DNA from: Pseudopedobacter sp965218985
Lineage (GTDB): Bacteria > Bacteroidota > Bacteroidia > Sphingobacteriales > Sphingobacteriaceae
NCBI GenBank assembly: GCA_965218985.1
Contig: CBDCMP010000007.1
Location: 744,001 to 808,000 of the forward strand
Reading direction: 5' to 3'
DNA: 64,000 bases
The position numbers and the translations under genes are program-made. Shown piece by piece: positions 1 through 9,200 of the stretch (position 1 is the stretch's first letter; every line of letters starts with the position of its first letter). A model generated the notes under the pieces. It made no database searches. It was given only the letters and a program-made list of their open reading frames with translations, and was not told the DNA's origin.

Positions 1-769
1 AAAGGTTCTCATCCTCTCTTTTAAAAACAAAACTGGAAAGATCAAACTTCTGCTCGGTTTCTTTGAACCGCAACCTGGTTAATTCCTGTCTTGGATTATA
101 CCCCGTCTTTCCCTGACGCTCCTCATACCTCACCCCATTTCTTAATTTTAAGATCAGGTAATTTCCATCCTCCGTTTTGTACATCTCCCCTTCTTTCGCC
201 ATCAGGATGTTGGTGTTGCCCATCCCGCTGGTTTGGTCATAAATCACTATGCCTTTGAGCAACTCGCCATCCCGTTCTTTTTTTTCCACCCTGATGGAAT
301 ATCCCGGAATACTGTTATTGAAAACCCCTTCTTCAATTAAGAATGCAGCTTTTTGTTCTCTTACATCATAAAGTAAAGAACCCATCTTCAGGTTGGCGAC
401 AGGCAACATATAATCAGAGAAAAGAAAAGCGGATATCCCTAAAAAAGTGATAAGGAAGATCAAAGGCATCATGGCCTTTTGCAGGGAGACCCCGGCAGAT
501 TTAATCGCCACCAGTTCATAATTTTCGCCTAAATTACCAAAAGTCATGATGGAGGAGAGCAGAATGGAGAGCGGTAAGGCCATGGCCACATTGGTGGCGG
601 AGGCATAGATCAATAGCTCTAAAATCACGTACCATTCAAACCCTTTCCCGATCAGATCATCAATGTATTTGAATAAAAACAGCATGAGCAACAGGAACAT
701 CACGATGAAAAAAGTGACGATGAACGGCCTGATGAACGCTTTTAATATTAAAAGATGGATTTTCTTCAC
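1..769 (-). CDS. LptF/LptG-family permease (YjgP/YjgQ), N-terminal part
   Basis: This is the first 256 codons of a gene that runs off the left edge. The translation starts (M)KKIHLLILKAFIRP, followed by a long membrane segment (about residues 16-38), two more membrane segments (about 60-115), and then a soluble beta-rich part. That is the layout of LptF/LptG, which with the LptB ATPase extract lipopolysaccharide from the inner membrane. The start must be GTG at 769: an in-frame TAA lies four codons upstream and no ATG lies between. A TAATTTCG promoter-like element (774-781) ends four bases before this GTG, so the message may be nearly leaderless. LptF and LptG cannot be told apart from this fragment. 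Confidence 0.85.
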   Translation of the reverse strand, partial: MKKIHLLILKAFIRPFIVTFFIVMFLLLMLFLFKYIDDLIGKGFEWYVILELLIYASATNVAMALPLSILLSSIMTFGNLGENYELVAIKSAGVSLQKAMMPLIFLITFLGISAFLFSDYMLPVANLKMGSLLYDVREQKAAFLIEEGVFNNSIPGYSIRVEKKERDGELLKGIVIYDQTSGMGNTNILMAKEGEMYKTEDGNYLILKLRNGVRYEERQGKTGYNPRQELTRLRFKETEQKFDLSSFVFKREDENL

Positions 770-773
770 GCTG

Positions 774-781
774 CGAAATTA
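774..781 (-). promoter_or_regulatory. candidate -7 element (TAATTTCG) for the LptF/G gene
   Basis: It is a one-mismatch version of the Bacteroidota -7 consensus TAnnTTTG, and it overlaps the inter-gene gap after the START-like gene. It ends four bases before the GTG start codon, so transcription would begin on or next to the start codon. No clear -33 TTTG was seen. Confidence 0.4.
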
Positions 782-788
782 GCAAAAA

Positions 789-1172
789 TCACGCTCCTAT
801 CACATTCAAAAGACTTTCTATTTGTATGTTCCAAATCGCCTGTCTGTCTTTCAAATTCTCTTTAAGGGCAAAATCGGTTACCACCAAAGCTACATCATTG
901 GTTAGCTCATCCCTGATGATCTCTAGCTCAAAATAAGTATAAGGTTCGTCATCGATCCAATGAAATTTAACGAATTTATTCTCCTTAAATGATAATAGCT
1001 TGGCTTTTTGCTCCTCACCGTCATCCCAAACAAAAGTGAATACATGGTCTCTAATGCGCACGTCATCTGCAAACCATTCGGATAAGCCATTAGGTTCGCT
1101 AATAAAGCTGTATAAAATTTTTGAAGATGATTTAATTTCGTATTCCAGTACAAATTTTAATTTTTCGGTCAT
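789..1172 (-). CDS. START-like domain protein (AHSA1/START superfamily)
   Basis: A 127-residue protein that is one small SRPBCC/START-like fold: an N-terminal helix-strand (EYEIKSSSKILYSFIS), a Trp-Phe-Ala segment (LSEWFADDV), and a strand-rich middle with a WDDGEEQ turn that resembles the AHSA1 family. Proteins of this kind in Bacteroidota usually bind a hydrophobic ligand, but no ligand or partner is established. Its stop lies 19 bp before the start of the LptF/G gene, so the two may be co-transcribed. No signal peptide is present, so it is probably cytoplasmic. Confidence 0.8.
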   Translation of the reverse strand: MTEKLKFVLEYEIKSSSKILYSFISEPNGLSEWFADDVRIRDHVFTFVWDDGEEQKAKLLSFKENKFVKFHWIDDEPYTYFELEIIRDELTNDVALVVTDFALKENLKDRQAIWNIQIESLLNVIGA

Positions 1173-1249
1173 GTATGATTAGTAAGAACGGTTGTAAAAT
1201 AAAGAAAATATTTTTTTACCTTCTTTTTCTAAAGGAAGGTAATTTCATC

Positions 1250-1257
1250 TATATTTG
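1250..1257 (+). promoter_or_regulatory. candidate -7 element TATATTTG
   Basis: A perfect match to the Bacteroidota -7 consensus TAnnTTTG, followed by CA. It is the furthest upstream of three such motifs pointing toward the tRNA. No clear -33 TTTG is visible about 19 bp upstream. Confidence 0.45.
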
Positions 1258-1319
1258 CAACTCGAATTTTTAACCGGCTATTTGGCGGAATAACCCAGAT
1301 CGTCGGAACGCAGATTCAT

Positions 1320-1327
1320 TACCTTTG
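1320..1327 (+). promoter_or_regulatory. candidate -7 element TACCTTTG
   Basis: The second perfect TAnnTTTG match upstream of the tRNA, also followed by CA. Either this site and the next serve as tandem promoters, or a short transcript begins here. Confidence 0.45.
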
Positions 1328-1483
1328 CATATAGTCCCACCCGTTCCCAACCCCAATTTTCTTGGTGCAATAGATTTATGAGTTTATCAAGAATTCATCC
1401 AGCTGAGACTTAGCCGCTTCTCCGGCAAACCACTTTGTAAGCATAAAAAAGGAATAACTTTACCATTTATTTAAAAAAATATG

Positions 1484-1491
1484 CATCTTTG
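1484..1491 (+). promoter_or_regulatory. candidate -7 element CATCTTTG
   Basis: A one-mismatch version of TAnnTTTG, followed by CA and about 88 bp before the mature tRNA 5' end. An AT-rich block precedes it. It is the best-placed promoter for the tRNA. Confidence 0.45.
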
Positions 1492-1578
1492 CATCCGTCA
1501 ACGACTGGCGCACGAGTATGCACCAACGGATAAATCAGATGAACGTTGATTCCGATATGGAAACGGCGTTATGTGCAT

Positions 1579-1652
1579 GGCGGGGTAGCTCAGATGGTTA
1601 GAGCGCAGGATTCATAACCCTGAGGTCGGCAGTTCGATCCTGCTCCCCGCTA
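1579..1652 (+). tRNA. tRNA-Met (CAT anticodon), elongator-like
   Basis: A 74-nt cloverleaf. The acceptor pairs GGCGGGG (1579-1585) with CCCCGCT (1645-1651), the first pair being G-U, and the discriminator is A. The D arm is GCTC...GAGC. The anticodon loop TTCATAA gives CAT, and the T arm is GGCAG/CTGCT with loop TTCGATC. CCA is not encoded. A bacterial initiator would have a C1-A72 mismatch and three G-C pairs at the base of the anticodon stem; here the first pair is G-U and the last anticodon-stem pair is A-C, so elongator Met is favoured. tRNA-Ile with a modified CAT anticodon cannot be excluded. Confidence 0.9.
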
Positions 1653-1739
1653 CTTCCAGACGCATGTTTTTGGCCGATTACGAAGTTTGTCGCCAAATAA
1701 TCGCCAAGACATGCATTCTAAACCCAAAAATAGTCCACT

Positions 1740-2178
1740 CAAATAATCTTTCCGCCAAAGTTTATGTAGAGTTCTATATTGGTAATTGATAAAAAAAGGT
1801 ATAGAGAATATTCTGGTTGGAGTCTTGGCCTGAAGATCAATGGCTGAATTTTTCTTAGTGGGTGTAATTGAGACTGCTAAAAATGCGATAGATACCTTCA
1901 CTAAAATCATTGCACTCAGAGATAAAATTGAGAAAGACATCATGGTATGACTGCCGAATGCAAAATCGCTATTAACGTTTCTGTATCGTAAACCGGTGGT
2001 AACAGCATCTGATGTTATCACCAATCTTACTGTTACAAAGCAGACATCCAAATACATTGATCAAAGATTTTCCTTATTAAATTATGGAATCGTATCTTTA
2101 TGGAGTGGCATTCAATCTGCATTTCGTAACAAAAAACCTGAAATGATGTTAGCTAAGAGAAATTCTCCCAATCACTGA
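1740..2178 (+). pseudogene. Fic-family protein remnant (C-terminal part only)
   Basis: From 1840 the forward frame reads MAEFFLVGVIETAKNAIDTF, then TKIIALRDKIEKDIMV, then an in-frame TGA (1948-1950). It continues in the same frame with LPNAKSLLTFLYRKPVVTAS and a helix-turn-helix-like VITNLTVTKQT. This is the layout of the C-terminal end of bacterial Fic-family (AMP-transferase type) proteins: a helical region followed by a winged helix. Upstream sequence (about 1740-1838) looks like the preceding part broken by stops and frameshifts. The catalytic HPFxxGNGR region is absent. The family call rests on recalled patterns. It sits directly after a tRNA gene, a common site of past integration. Confidence 0.6.
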
Positions 2179-2197
2179 TATTGCAGTTTTTTTAGGA

Positions 2198-3295
2198 ATG
2201 ATGGAAACCACAACCCAGCTACAAAGAAAGATCATCCACCTGGATATGGATGCTTTCTATGCCTCGGTTGATCAGCGGGATTTCCCGGAATTGAGAGGGA
2301 AACCTTTGGCCGTTGGAGGATCACCGGATGGAAGAGGGGTGGTTGCCACCGCAAGTTATGAGGCCCGGAAATTTGGCGTACGCTCCGCCATGTCTTCTCG
2401 CAAAGCTTTGGAACTTTGCCCCGAATTGATTTTCACTTATCCCAGGTTCGAGGTTTACAAAGAGGTATCGCAAAAGATCAGGGAGATCTTCAGCCGTTAC
2501 ACCCACATCATAGAACCCTTATCACTGGATGAAGCTTACCTGGATGTGACAGCAGATGTACAGGGCATTGGCTCTGCACTGGAGATCGCCAGAAGAATAA
2601 AAGCAGCGATCAGATCGGAGCTGAACCTTACCGCATCCGCTGGTGTTTCTGTCAATAAATTCATCGCCAAAATAGCTTCAGACATGCACAAACCCGACGG
2701 ATTAACCTTTATCGGCCCTTCTAAGATCGTCTCTTTTCTTGAGAAACTACCGGTGGAGAAATTTTTTGGCATAGGCAAGGTAACCGCTGCGAAGATGAAG
2801 CAATCTGGCATCTTTACAGGAACCGATCTTAAACAGCGCACGAAACAGGAGTTAACCAAACTCTTTGGAAAAAACGGCGAATTCTTCTTTCGAATGGTAA
2901 GGGGAATGGATGACCGACCTGTGCAACCCGGCCGCCTGGTAAAATCAATTGGCGCAGAAGATACCTTTGAGAATGACTTGGCCGAAAGGGAGGAGTTGAT
3001 CCAAGAACTGGATAAACTGGCTGATAAGGTGGCAAAACGTCTGGAGTCGAAACATAGAAAAGGCAGGACCCTCACTCTGAAAATTAAGTTCAGCAACTTT
3101 GTGCAAATCACACGCAGCCAGTCCTTTGATCGTTATGTCTCAGATAAGGAAACGCTATTCACTACGGCAGCCCTGCTGCTGGATAAGGTGGGTTTGCTAG
3201 ATCAAAAAGTGAGGCTGCTGGGTATTACCCTTTCTAATTTCCCATCAGTTCAGAAAGAGCCTTCTGCTGCACAATTAAATTTATTTGATGATTGA
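2198..3295 (+). CDS. dinB: DNA polymerase IV (Y-family translesion polymerase)
   Basis: A 365-residue Y-family polymerase that copies past damaged template bases. The catalytic acidic residues are present: D16 and D18 in HLDMDAFYASVD, and D111/E112 in SLDEAYLD. The thumb helix-hairpin-helix (PVEKFFGIGKVTAAKM) and a little-finger domain follow. The C-terminus ends with AAQLNLFDD, a good sliding-clamp binding motif. The start has two adjacent ATG codons (2198 and 2201) and either could be used. The gene stands alone between the Fic remnant and the DUF2652 gene, with no LexA-type operator recognised. Confidence 0.96.
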   Translation: MMETTTQLQRKIIHLDMDAFYASVDQRDFPELRGKPLAVGGSPDGRGVVATASYEARKFGVRSAMSSRKALELCPELIFTYPRFEVYKEVSQKIREIFSRYTHIIEPLSLDEAYLDVTADVQGIGSALEIARRIKAAIRSELNLTASAGVSVNKFIAKIASDMHKPDGLTFIGPSKIVSFLEKLPVEKFFGIGKVTAAKMKQSGIFTGTDLKQRTKQELTKLFGKNGEFFFRMVRGMDDRPVQPGRLVKSIGAEDTFENDLAEREELIQELDKLADKVAKRLESKHRKGRTLTLKIKFSNFVQITRSQSFDRYVSDKETLFTTAALLLDKVGLLDQKVRLLGITLSNFPSVQKEPSAAQLNLFDD

Positions 3296-3457
3296 AACTG
3301 CTCATTTCTCTACATCCATTGGAAGAAAATAGAAAAATTCTGTTTCAGAAACGCTGTGACTTGTCAGAGGTGTTTCATCTTTTAAATTACATTTCGGTTC
3401 ATCTTGTATGTCGTTTTTTTTTAATATCATTGCCTGAAATGTGCTTAAAGTGAAATA

Positions 3458-4069
3458 ATGAAAGACAAATCCAACCTACCTGTTTTCTTTTGCATTCCGG
3501 ATTTGACTGGCTTTACCCGATTCATCACCTCCACAGATTCCAAATTCTCTCAAAAAGTGATCCCCGACTTATTGAATAAGTTGATTGCCTGTAATATTTT
3601 AAATATGAGTGTGGCTGAAATTGAAGGAGATGCCATATTTTTTTATCGCACTGGAAGGTTGCCTGCAGTGAGCAAAGTGGCGCAGCAATGTAAGGAGATT
3701 TATAAGACCTTTAACGAAAGTATCATCTCCTATCAAGAATCTGATCCTGACAATTATCATAAATACCTGTCAGATCATCAACTGGGATTGAAAATCGTGA
3801 TCCACTATGGTCACATTAGCATGGCAAGAATCAAAGGAAGAGTTAAATTATTGGGAGAGGACGTGATTTTGGTGCACAAATTATTGAAAAACAGCATTAC
3901 CGTGCCCAGCTATATTTTACTCACTGAAAAATACACGGAGAAATTAAAGAACAAAAAGGTGGTGGAGACCTGGTTCAACTGGAAAAATGTTAAAAAGGGC
4001 ACCGAGCAGTATGAACATTTCGGCACCACCAATTATAGCTATATCGCCATTAAGGATTGCAAGATTTAA
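3458..4069 (+). CDS. DUF2652 protein, class III nucleotide-cyclase-like fold
   Basis: A 203-residue single-domain protein. IPDLTGFTRFI at the N-terminus and EIEGDAIFFYR near residue 58 resemble the two metal-binding Asp sites of class III adenylate/guanylate cyclases (D15 and D58 here). Where an active cyclase carries the transition-state Asn and Arg (VNxAARL), this protein has GEDVILVHKLL, so those residues appear to be Ile and Lys. From memory that replacement is usual for DUF2652. Its activity is therefore uncertain: it may be a degenerate cyclase, a nucleotide sensor or a cyclase with another substrate. It converges on the next gene with a 4-bp overlap of the two 3' ends. Confidence 0.75.
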   Translation: MKDKSNLPVFFCIPDLTGFTRFITSTDSKFSQKVIPDLLNKLIACNILNMSVAEIEGDAIFFYRTGRLPAVSKVAQQCKEIYKTFNESIISYQESDPDNYHKYLSDHQLGLKIVIHYGHISMARIKGRVKLLGEDVILVHKLLKNSITVPSYILLTEKYTEKLKNKKVVETWFNWKNVKKGTEQYEHFGTTNYSYIAIKDCKI

Positions 4070-5259
4070 TAGGAGAAAAGCACGATCACTAGGAAGCTGA
4101 ACGCACATAAGATCAGACCTAGCATGAAAATATTATAAGACCAGGTCAGCAACCGGTATTTTCTTACCAGAACAGCCCCCAAATGGAAAATATCCACAGT
4201 CATGCTATCATATAAATCATCTTTTTGATCTTTTAATGATCTGATATGAGAAACAAACTCATTGATCTTCAGCTGAGCGAAATTTCCGAAGAAAAGAATG
4301 CTGCTATTTTTATTATTCAGTTCGAATTTCTCCTTTGTCGTGATATTCGGTCTTGCAGATAAGATGGCGAAAGTGACTGAAACGAGGCTGCTCACCACTA
4401 AAAATGCCATAGGAAAAACAAAGCGCACGTGTTTGAAACTTCCAATCTCCGCAAAGGTATAACCGGAACCAAACATGGTCACAATGATGGAGACCACAAT
4501 GGTGTTGATACTGATCATGATATTCGCTTTCTGATCGGCCATTGAGCTTAAATTCATGTGATAGCCATAGACAGACCGGTACAGCGTTTCGATCCCCCTG
4601 CCTTCTTTATTGGTTTTAGCTTTGACACCTTCTTCCTTCAGATGTAGTTTAAACTGGTCAGTTTTTAACTTTTCGATCGTCTCACGTTGCTTCTTGATAT
4701 TCTTTTCATACCTGCTTCCGTATTCATTGATCACAAATGAGGTCTTGAATTTTTTGTTGATAAGAAATTCAAGCTGAATCTCGGCCCACTCCAGATCGGT
4801 GTACACCTTATTTTCGATCCGCTCCCATTCACAACGCAACAGCTCTGCCCTTTCTTGGAATTTTTTATTCCCAATGCTGATGTAATCTGCATCATGCAGG
4901 ATCTCTTCTGATAAATTTGACTGCGCTGAGCCCACCTTTGTGTTGAGAATGAGCGTGCCGATTTGTTTGATTCTGGCGGCAGGCAGCGTTTTAGTCAGAT
5001 AGGATTCAGCGATGTGTACGCTCTCCTCTTCATGATTCTTATAATCCTGGGTATAGCCGGTATCGTGAAACCAGGCAGCAATCAGTAAGTTTCCATTCTC
5101 CACTTCCGTTAAATCGTAATTTTCGGCTATCTCCGTTACCGCTTTAACTGTCTGTTTGGTGTGATTGAAGTTATGATACACACAATCTGCAGGTAGTTCC
5201 TCTTTAAAAAGCTTGAAAACAAAATCAGAAATCTCATCTGTTAACTGGGAATCTTTCAT
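4066..5259 (-). CDS. HD-domain phosphohydrolase fused to a Pycsar-effector-like membrane domain
   Basis: A 397-residue protein in two parts. Residues 1-180 are an HD domain with the metal-binding set H33, H65-D66 (AAWFHDTGY) and H122-D123 (ILHDADY). Residues about 225-397 begin with LYRSVYGYHMNLSSMADQKA and NIMISINTIVVSIIV, and hold three to four membrane helices. This second part resembles the DUF5706/PycTM domain, the membrane effector of Pycsar cyclic-pyrimidine antiphage defence. HD fusions of this type are common in Bacteroidota chromosomes and need not be defensive. The gene is convergent with the DUF2652 cyclase-fold gene. It probably hydrolyses a nucleotide or cyclic nucleotide, but the substrate is unknown. 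Confidence 0.75.
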   Translation of the reverse strand: MKDSQLTDEISDFVFKLFKEELPADCVYHNFNHTKQTVKAVTEIAENYDLTEVENGNLLIAAWFHDTGYTQDYKNHEEESVHIAESYLTKTLPAARIKQIGTLILNTKVGSAQSNLSEEILHDADYISIGNKKFQERAELLRCEWERIENKVYTDLEWAEIQLEFLINKKFKTSFVINEYGSRYEKNIKKQRETIEKLKTDQFKLHLKEEGVKAKTNKEGRGIETLYRSVYGYHMNLSSMADQKANIMISINTIVVSIIVTMFGSGYTFAEIGSFKHVRFVFPMAFLVVSSLVSVTFAILSARPNITTKEKFELNNKNSSILFFGNFAQLKINEFVSHIRSLKDQKDDLYDSMTVDIFHLGAVLVRKYRLLTWSYNIFMLGLILCAFSFLVIVLFSY

Positions 5260-5351
5260 ATACTTTGAATTGTGCTAAGATAATAATTTTAGGTGTGGTA
5301 TAAGTTTTGAGTAAATTGAAAAAAAATTAATCCGCAAATTTAAACCCAGAA

Positions 5352-6266
5352 ATGTTAAAACGTATATTGTTCATTCTATTCAACAGCCTTTTTCTTTTCT
5401 CCTGCACCAACCATGCACAAACAAATCACTCCTCCAAAAAAGCTGAAGAGATCATGCCGGATGATTACCTCGTTTACGACATGCCTTCAGAGTTGAACGA
5501 AATCTCGGGCATCACCTTTATCAATGATAGTTTAATCGCTGCCATACAAGATGAAAATGGTATCCTTTTCTTTTACGATCTTTCTCAAAAGAAGTTGGTG
5601 AGAAAATTTACTTTTGCAGATGATGATGATTACGAAGACCTGGTAAGAGTGGGTAAAGACATGTATGTGGTGGTAAGTGATGGCACTATTTTCGAGATCA
5701 AAGATTTTGCTGCCGCTATACCATCCGTGAATAAATTCAAAACCAAATTGGACAAAAAAAACAACATCGAAGGGATTACTTACGATGCATCCACCAATAA
5801 CCTTTTATTAGGTGTGAAGGATGATAACTTGGATAAAGATGATAAAAAGAAACGAGAGAAGAATGTGTACAGCTTTTCTCTAAAAACCCACGAATTAGAA
5901 GAAAAACCTACTTATCACATCAAATTAAAAGACATAGAGAATCAATTCAAAGGAGATTTTCTGGAGGAATCATCCAAAAAATTCTTGAAAGCCTTAGGCA
6001 ATGAGAACCTGAATGATATCGTTAAGCCTTCTGCAATGGCTTTTCATCCGCAAACAGGTGATCTTTACATCCTCTCCTCCATCAATCATCTGGTGGTGGT
6101 TTACTCCAAAGACGATAAATTTAAACAAGTGATCCCTTTTGCAGGGAGGGAGTTCATTCAGCCAGAGGGATTATGTTTCAACTCAAAGGGTGAGCTGTAT
6201 ATCTCTAATGAAGGAAAAAACAAAGCAGGGAATATCATTAAAGTAAAAACCATAAATGCTAAATAA
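5352..6266 (+). CDS. SdiA-regulated-like beta-propeller lipoprotein
   Basis: A 304-residue secreted protein with a lipoprotein signal (ILFNSLFLFSC, Cys18). The mature part has repeated strand blocks such as LNEISGITFINDSLIAAIQD and PEGLCFNSKGELYISNEG, characteristic of the SdiA-regulated propeller family, which is related to phytase-like and esterase-like propellers. Acidic Asp-rich loops (ADDDDYED) may bind calcium. The last 11 bp overlap the start of the phosphoesterase gene, so the two are very likely co-translated. A periplasm-facing role next to a phosphatase suggests handling of a phosphorylated substrate, but this is inference. Confidence 0.7.
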   Translation: MLKRILFILFNSLFLFSCTNHAQTNHSSKKAEEIMPDDYLVYDMPSELNEISGITFINDSLIAAIQDENGILFFYDLSQKKLVRKFTFADDDDYEDLVRVGKDMYVVVSDGTIFEIKDFAAAIPSVNKFKTKLDKKNNIEGITYDASTNNLLLGVKDDNLDKDDKKKREKNVYSFSLKTHELEEKPTYHIKLKDIENQFKGDFLEESSKKFLKALGNENLNDIVKPSAMAFHPQTGDLYILSSINHLVVVYSKDDKFKQVIPFAGREFIQPEGLCFNSKGELYISNEGKNKAGNIIKVKTINAK

Positions 6267-9200
6267 ATCCATTACATACACGGCTATTTTTCTAGCCAGC
6301 TTATCATTCTTCTCCTGTACCACCTATAAAGCTTTTTATGCAAAGAGCGAAAGAGATTGGAAAAAAGCCAATAATCCTGACTCCCTAAAACTTGACTATA
6401 CTGTTTTTTTAATCGGAGATGTAGGGAATCCCTCATTGGATAAACAAGAGCCGACCTTAAAATTAATGCAGTCTCAAATGTATAAAACTGATACTGTTTA
6501 TGATTCCCTAACAAAAGATACCACGATCAAGCTGAGTTCCAGTAAGAAGGATGTGGCCATTTTCATGGGAGATAACATCTATGAATATGGGATGCCAGAA
6601 CCGGATGCTCCCGATAGGAAGGAGAAAGAAAAGAAAATCATTGAACAAATGAAAATTGTGAAGGATTTTAAAGGAAAAACCATCTTCATCCCGGGTAATC
6701 ATGATTGGAATAAGAGCCGTCCCGGGGGATTGTCAGCTTTGAAAAGAGAGGAGGATTTCATTGAAAATTATATGGACAGCACTGATGTCTTTCTACCAAG
6801 CAATGGTTGTGCTGGCCCGGTGGAGATTCAGATGAATGGAAACTTAGTGATCATAGCCATTGATAGTGAATGGTGGCTAACTAAGTTCAGCAGGTCTGAC
6901 CGGTACGAGCAGGGTTGTAGCGTGGAGACTGAGGAACAATTAATCGCACAGATTAAAGACATTGTATTAAGGAATAAAGGAAAAAACATCGTATTCACAG
7001 AGCATCACCCCTTATTCTCCAATGGCAAACACGGTGGATATTACACGCTGCTGGACTATTTCTTCCCGCTAACGCTCGTCAGAGACAACCTATATATCCC
7101 ATTACCTGGTCTGGGTTCCATCTATCCCTTAATGCGTCAGTATGGCTTATCAAGAGAGGACATCTCTAATAAAAAGTATCAGAAATTAAGGAATAACCTG
7201 TTGAATATCTTCCACGATCAAAATAACTTAGTTATCGCTTCCGGCCATGAACATGCATTGCAATTGACCCGTTATAAAAACATCACACAAGTCATTAGTG
7301 GGGCAGGGAGCAAGAATAGTGCACTTTTCAAGGGAAATGATGCGCTTTTCGGTCACGGCACAAAAGGCTTCGCCAGGCTAAACTATTACAAAAATGGACA
7401 ATGTTGGGTGGAGTTTTGGGAACCGGTTGGCGATGGCAGTAAAGGGAAATTAGTTTATCGCTCGCCTTTATATTCGCTACCGGCAAGCAAGCAGGATGTG
7501 ATTGCAGAAAAAGAGGTGAATTATAGTGATTCCACAAAAGTAATGGCCGTAGGCTCTAGGTACAAAGCCTCTTCTTTCAAAAGAGCTATTTTTGGAGAAC
7601 ACTATAGAACCGCCTGGGCCACGCCAATAACCATTCCTTATTTAGATCTCACAAAGTTCGCCGGGGGACTAACCCCGCTGCAATTGGGTGGCGGGCATCA
7701 AACCACCTCCCTGAGGTTAGAGGGGAAAGACGAGATACAGTATCAGTTCAGAACTATTGATAAAAATCCTTCCGCTTTATTACCTGAAGGATTTAGAACC
7801 ACATTTGCAGACGAAATAGTGCAGGATCAAATCTCGTCCGCACACCCATTTGGTGCCTTGGCAATTCCCGGCTTAGCCAATGCCATAGGTGTTTACCATA
7901 CCAATCCGCAAATTGTTTACATGCCGTATTCCAGGCTGTTAGGGCCTTATTTGCAGGAAATCGGCGGAAGAGCAGGTATCATTGAGATCAGACCGGACGA
8001 AGATCTTTCCCAGTTTAAAGACTTTGGCTTCACAAAAAATGCAGTGAGCACAGAAACAATGTATGAGAAGCTAAAGGAGGATAATGACAACCAGGTGGAC
8101 CAAAAAAGCTTTCTTACAGCAAGGTTATTTGATCTGTTGATTGGTGATTGGGACAGGCATGAGGACCAATGGCGATGGGCCGAATTCAAGAAGAATAAAG
8201 GTTCCGTTTATAAACCTATACCGAGAGATCGTGATCAGGTTTTCACTAAATTCGACGGAATTATTCCGAAACTCATCAATCTGGCTTTACCGGATATTCA
8301 AAATTTTGACTATACCATTGAAGATCCGACCAAACTCTCTATTGCAGCAAGAAATTTAGACAGAAACCTGTTGAACGAACTTTCTTATCAGGATTGGATC
8401 ACCATAGCAAAAAAAATGAAAACTGAGCTGACAGATAGCGTGATAGAGAATTCGGTGAGAAAAATGCCTCCTGCAGCTTTTAAATTAACAGGTCAGGAGA
8501 TCATTGAAAAATTAAAATCGAGAAGAGATGAATTAACCAAAACAGCTGAAAGCTATTACAAAACTTTATCCAAAGAGGTTACCATATCGGGTTCTGACAA
8601 ATATGAATATGTGCTGGTGACCCGTGAGAAAGATAGCACGGATGTAAAGATGTTCAAGACCAAAAAAGACGGAAAAATTGACACCCTCATCTATTCCAGG
8701 GTATTTGACAATCAGCTCACCCACGAGTTGAATTTTTATTTACTGGACAATAATGATAGCCTGGTCATAAAAGGAGCATCAGATCATCCCATCAAAATCA
8801 GAGTGGTTGGTGGTGGTGGTAAAGATTATTTAGCTGATGAAGCTGAAAATGGAAGAACCCTATTTTTTGATACACCAAAAAACGAAATCAAAGGCGCATC
8901 CGACACTAAAATCGTGAAATCTGATAAAGAATGGATAAACGAATACCAGCCCAATTCTTTCAGGTATGATAAGAAGGGCTTCATGCCCAACGGAAACTAT
9001 CACAATAATATCGAAGGTATTTTGCTCGGGCTCACTTATAGCATGAAACATTATGGTTTCAGGAAAGAACCCTATAGCTATGAACAAAAATTATCCTACT
9101 TACATTCCATCAGCTCCAGTGCCTACTATGCAAAATATGAGGCGACTTTTTATTCTTTATTCGCTCATAAATACGATTTGGTGCTGAAAGGCACCTATGA

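Larger units (their letters stand above)
1173..1578. other. non-coding gap upstream of tRNA-Met
   Basis: No convincing gene lies here. The stretch holds three forward-strand matches to the TAnnTTTG promoter element, listed separately. A 22-codon minus-strand reading frame (1376-1444, MLTKWFAGEAAKSQLDEF...) has protein-like composition and could be the tail of a lost gene, but it is too short to call. A hairpin can form between ATCCGT (1493-1498) and ACGGAT (1526-1531) in the presumed tRNA leader. Confidence 0.6.

Noticed and set aside
1650..2057. Minus-strand open frame of 135 codons after the tRNA
   Set aside because: It has no recognisable family pattern, and the opposite strand carries the Fic-like remnant that explains the open frame.
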